64,000 bases of DNA, taken from contig NZ_JADDRL010000043.1 of assembly GCF_021538895.1 (NCBI RefSeq), positions 1 through 64,000 of the forward strand. Direction: 5' to 3'. Below are positions 60,267 to 64,000 of the stretch, one piece after another. This stretch comes from Streptomyces olivochromogenes (GTDB lineage: Bacteria > Actinomycetota > Actinomycetes > Streptomycetales > Streptomycetaceae). The first letter of the stretch is position 1. Every line of letters starts with the position of its first letter. The notes beneath the pieces were generated by a model that saw only the letters and a program-made list of their open reading frames with translations, was not told the origin of the DNA and searched no databases. Position numbers and translations under genes: made by a program.

Positions 60267-60503
60267 ATGACACATCCACCCACGCGGTATCCGCACATCG
60301 TGGTGCACGCCCCGGCCCTGGACGGCTCCCGGCGGGTCACCGAGGGCGACGTGACCCTCGGCATCGCCTCCCATCTGGACGACGTCGTCGAGATCCTGCG
60401 CATGGCGGACCTGGACCGCGTCGAGGTCGAGGAGAGCGACCTCATCGAATGGCAGGGCGGCGGCCCGGACGACTGGCCGGGGCTGTCCGAGGACGAGGTG
60501 TAG
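60267..60503 (+). CDS. Small acidic conserved protein, unknown function
   Basis: Protein of 78 residues, acidic towards the C-terminus (ESDLIEWQGGGPDDWPGLSEDEV region). It has a mixed beta/alpha pattern (HIVVHAPALDGSRRV; LDDVVEILRMADLDRVEVEE). AGGAG lies 9 nt before ATG but in a strong hairpin. No membrane segment or known motif. Confidence 0.72.
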   Translation: MTHPPTRYPHIVVHAPALDGSRRVTEGDVTLGIASHLDDVVEILRMADLDRVEVEESDLIEWQGGGPDDWPGLSEDEV

Positions 60504-60684
60504 GCGCAGGTCACGCCGGCCGGCCGAGCGCGACGCAGGAGCCGGCGGAGCCCAACCCTCAAATCAACCTCTGAAACACGGCCGCGGAGGCTTCGACCAC
60601 CCCGTCCAGCGGGCACATTCCGGTCACGCGGAGCCCGTCGGCATGGGGGCGGCGGGCCCACGCCAGGGGTGGGGGTGGTGCGTC

Positions 60685-61275
60685 ATGAGCACGAGCAACG
60701 GGGCGGCGTTCCGGCCGGAGACGGAGCCGGAGCCGCACGAGATCGCACGGATCCGGGGCGGCCCCCGAGCCGCCGTGACCGTCGCCGTCCTCGATCTGCA
60801 CCTGCGCGGTGCCGTCGGCGCGGGCCGCGCGGGCACGATGCGCACCACGGGCCCGGTCGACGACGAAAACCTTCCGCCCCTGGCCCGGGCCGTGCACTCC
60901 GCCCTCTACCGGCCCGCCGGCATGCGGCAGTTGCTCGGCCGGCAGGGCGTACGCACCGCGCTCGCCCGGCTGGTCGACGATCTCACGGCGGCCGGTCTGC
61001 TCCGCACCTTCCCGCCCGGCCGCACCGGCGCCGCCCGCCGCACCCTGAAGGAACTGCGCGCCCGGCACCCGCTGCCCGCCCGCCGGTCCGGCCTGTCGGC
61101 GCGGGACACCCTGCTCCTGGTCGCCCTCCACGGCGACCGGGCCCTGACCGCCCTCGCGCCGCGCTTCGCCGGGGAAGCGGGCCTGACCGGACGCGGCGGG
61201 AGCACGGAGCGCGAGTTTCGCGGGTCCTCCGAAGGCTCGGGCGGCGGCGGAGGCTTCAGCTGCGGGTCGGTGTGA
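60685..61275 (+). CDS. TIGR04222-like protein, soluble part only
   Basis: Protein of 196 residues. It resembles the cytoplasmic part of TIGR04222 proteins: IARIRGGPRAAVTVAVLDLH, NLPPLARAVHSALYRPAG, ALARLVDDLTAAGLL, and a Gly/Ser-rich tail ending GGGGGFSCGSV. The membrane helices usual for the family are absent, so it is a short or truncated version. ATG 60685 follows a G-rich stretch. Its last 20 bp overlap the convergent hydrolase gene. Function unknown. Confidence 0.7.
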   Translation: MSTSNGAAFRPETEPEPHEIARIRGGPRAAVTVAVLDLHLRGAVGAGRAGTMRTTGPVDDENLPPLARAVHSALYRPAGMRQLLGRQGVRTALARLVDDLTAAGLLRTFPPGRTGAARRTLKELRARHPLPARRSGLSARDTLLLVALHGDRALTALAPRFAGEAGLTGRGGSTEREFRGSSEGSGGGGGFSCGSV

Positions 61276-62092
61276 AGGTCCGCGGGTCCTTCAGGAAAGC
61301 GAGCGTGTGCCGCAGGAACAGGTCCGGCCGCTCGTTGTACGGCTCGTGGGCCGTCGGCAGCAGCACGCTCACCGTGTGCCGGGGCAGCGCGCGCCGGGCC
61401 CGTCGGCCGTCCAGGAAGGCGGGGACGACCGGGTCGCGCCGCCCCCACATCAGCAGCACGGGTACGTCGATGGCGGCCGGGTCGGCCGGCCCGAACCCGG
61501 GTTCCGCGAACCCCCGCCACAGCGCGCAGTGCACCGCCAGCCGGTCCCGCTCGCCGGGCAGCCGCCGCACCCGCCGGAAGGTGGCGCGGGCGCTCGGTGT
61601 CCGCAGCGCGCCCAGATAGGCGCGGGCCAGCGGGACGACGAGCCGCCGGGCCACCGCCGGGCGCCCCATCACCTCGCGGCAGAACCAGCGGGTGAGGGTG
61701 TTGCTCGCACTGAACCCGGCCGGATCGACCAGCACCAACCCGGCGACCCGCTCGGCGTACGGCCCCTCGGCGAGCCGGCAGGCCACGTACCCGCCCACGC
61801 TGTTGCCGACGACGGTGACCGCGCCGTCCCCCTCCAGCGCGCCCAGCACCCGCCCGGCCACCTCCACCAGCCCCTCCGGGGTCACCAGTTCGGGATCGGA
61901 GACGGTCGAGTCGCCGTATCCGGGCCAGTCGACCACATAGGTGCGGTGGTGATCGGCGAGCGCGGGCAGCACCGCGTCGTAGTCCCGCCCGTCACCGGGG
62001 TTGGCGTGCAAGAGCAACAACGCGGGCGCCCCCGCCGGCCCGGCGCAGCGCACCGCGACATCACCGAGCGCCGTGGCAACCGTCATCCGCAT
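61256..62092 (-). CDS. Alpha/beta hydrolase
   Basis: Protein of 278 residues. Alpha/beta-hydrolase signatures: LLLLHANPGDGRDYDAVLPAL near residue 26 (oxyanion region), VVDWPGYGDST near 55, nucleophile Ser in VVGNSVGGYVACRLAE near 95, Asp in LLMWGRRDPVVP near 210 and His in LPTAHEPYNERPDLF near 240. The start is uncertain: ATG 62092, 62086 and 62104 are all possible. Substrate unknown. Confidence 0.87.
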   Translation of the reverse strand: MRMTVATALGDVAVRCAGPAGAPALLLLHANPGDGRDYDAVLPALADHHRTYVVDWPGYGDSTVSDPELVTPEGLVEVAGRVLGALEGDGAVTVVGNSVGGYVACRLAEGPYAERVAGLVLVDPAGFSASNTLTRWFCREVMGRPAVARRLVVPLARAYLGALRTPSARATFRRVRRLPGERDRLAVHCALWRGFAEPGFGPADPAAIDVPVLLMWGRRDPVVPAFLDGRRARRALPRHTVSVLLPTAHEPYNERPDLFLRHTLAFLKDPRTFTPTRS

Positions 62093-62178
62093 GGCCCCGA
62101 GCATGCCGGAGCCGCCGGACGAGGCAAAGGGGGCCGCGCGCGGACCCACCCCGGCAAGACCCCGTCCCGGACAAGCGA

Positions 62179-62216
62179 GAGGGGCGGTCCATCTCCCCCG
62201 GGATGGACCGCCCCTC
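62179..62216 (-). terminator. Terminator after gcl
   Basis: GAGGGGCGGTCCATC (62179-62193) pairs perfectly with GATGGACCGCCCCTC (62202-62216) around an 8-nt loop, about 60 bp downstream of the gcl stop. Confidence 0.85.
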
Positions 62217-62273
62217 GCCGCACACCGGCCGGATCGGACTGTCAGGCGCTCAGGCGGTCAAGCGCTCGGGCGG

Positions 62274-64000
<1,727 letters not shown>

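Overview
The window is very GC-rich, with GTG starts, dense ATGA/GTGA stop-start overlaps and leaderless-looking genes. Every strong protein match is of Streptomyces type (RNase Sa-like enzyme, AllR/allantoin genes, TIGR04222-like and TMEM175-like proteins). The gene order resembles what I remember of the purine/allantoin/glyoxylate chromosome region of S. coelicolor; that is recall, not a comparison made here.

0-16.7 kb: a partial gene and an SNF2 helicase; a ROK sugar kinase with a membrane-anchored partner; a sugar ABC transporter operon (binding lipoprotein, permease, ATPase) with a UTRA-type GntR regulator and a Gfo/Idh/MocA dehydrogenase, tied together by a shared ATTGTCCGGACAT operator; an orphan cytochrome P450; a NarL-type two-component system; and small or accessory genes including a secreted RNase Sa homologue. 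16.7-24.6 kb: a short-chain dehydrogenase, then allantoicase and allantoinase, the divergent IclR repressor AllR, an array of about 26 degenerate 20-bp repeats, a MobA-like nucleotidyltransferase and malate synthase. 24.6-39 kb: SelW-like and HipA-like genes, a type II thioesterase with two divergent siderophore (NIS) synthetases, von Willebrand A surface proteins, an HxlR regulator facing an aminotransferase, and assorted metabolic genes. 39-44.9 kb: xanthine-type permease, 8-oxoguanine/guanine deaminase, urate oxidase, HIU hydrolase, OHCU decarboxylase and a probable local regulator.

45.2-56.4 kb: a self-contained RiPP biosynthetic cluster lies between the urate genes and the glyoxylate genes. 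It has its own promoter, a 43-residue precursor, a JmjC-type oxygenase plus a paralogue that has lost its iron ligands, an S9 prolyl-oligopeptidase carrying an in-frame MITE insertion, a YcaO-TfuA pair (thioamide-type chemistry), an acetyltransferase, an aldo/keto reductase, an exporter, and a split thiamine-diphosphate transketolase. A 16-bp-stem terminator closes it. I do not recognise this combination as a described RiPP class.

56.4-64 kb: hydroxypyruvate isomerase, tartronate semialdehyde reductase, catalase, small genes, an alpha/beta hydrolase and the truncated glyoxylate carboligase gene. With the purine genes these form a nearly complete route from guanine and urate through allantoin and glyoxylate to glycerate and malate. 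Two shared DNA motifs connect the promoters: a 15-bp TTCC-N7-GGAA element, usually in pairs 21 bp apart (allB, aceB, hyi, catalase), and a 17-bp TTCAAC-N5-GTTGAA dyad at the -35 region (allB, aceB, urate operon, catalase). Two MITE-like elements both sit on CTAG targets.
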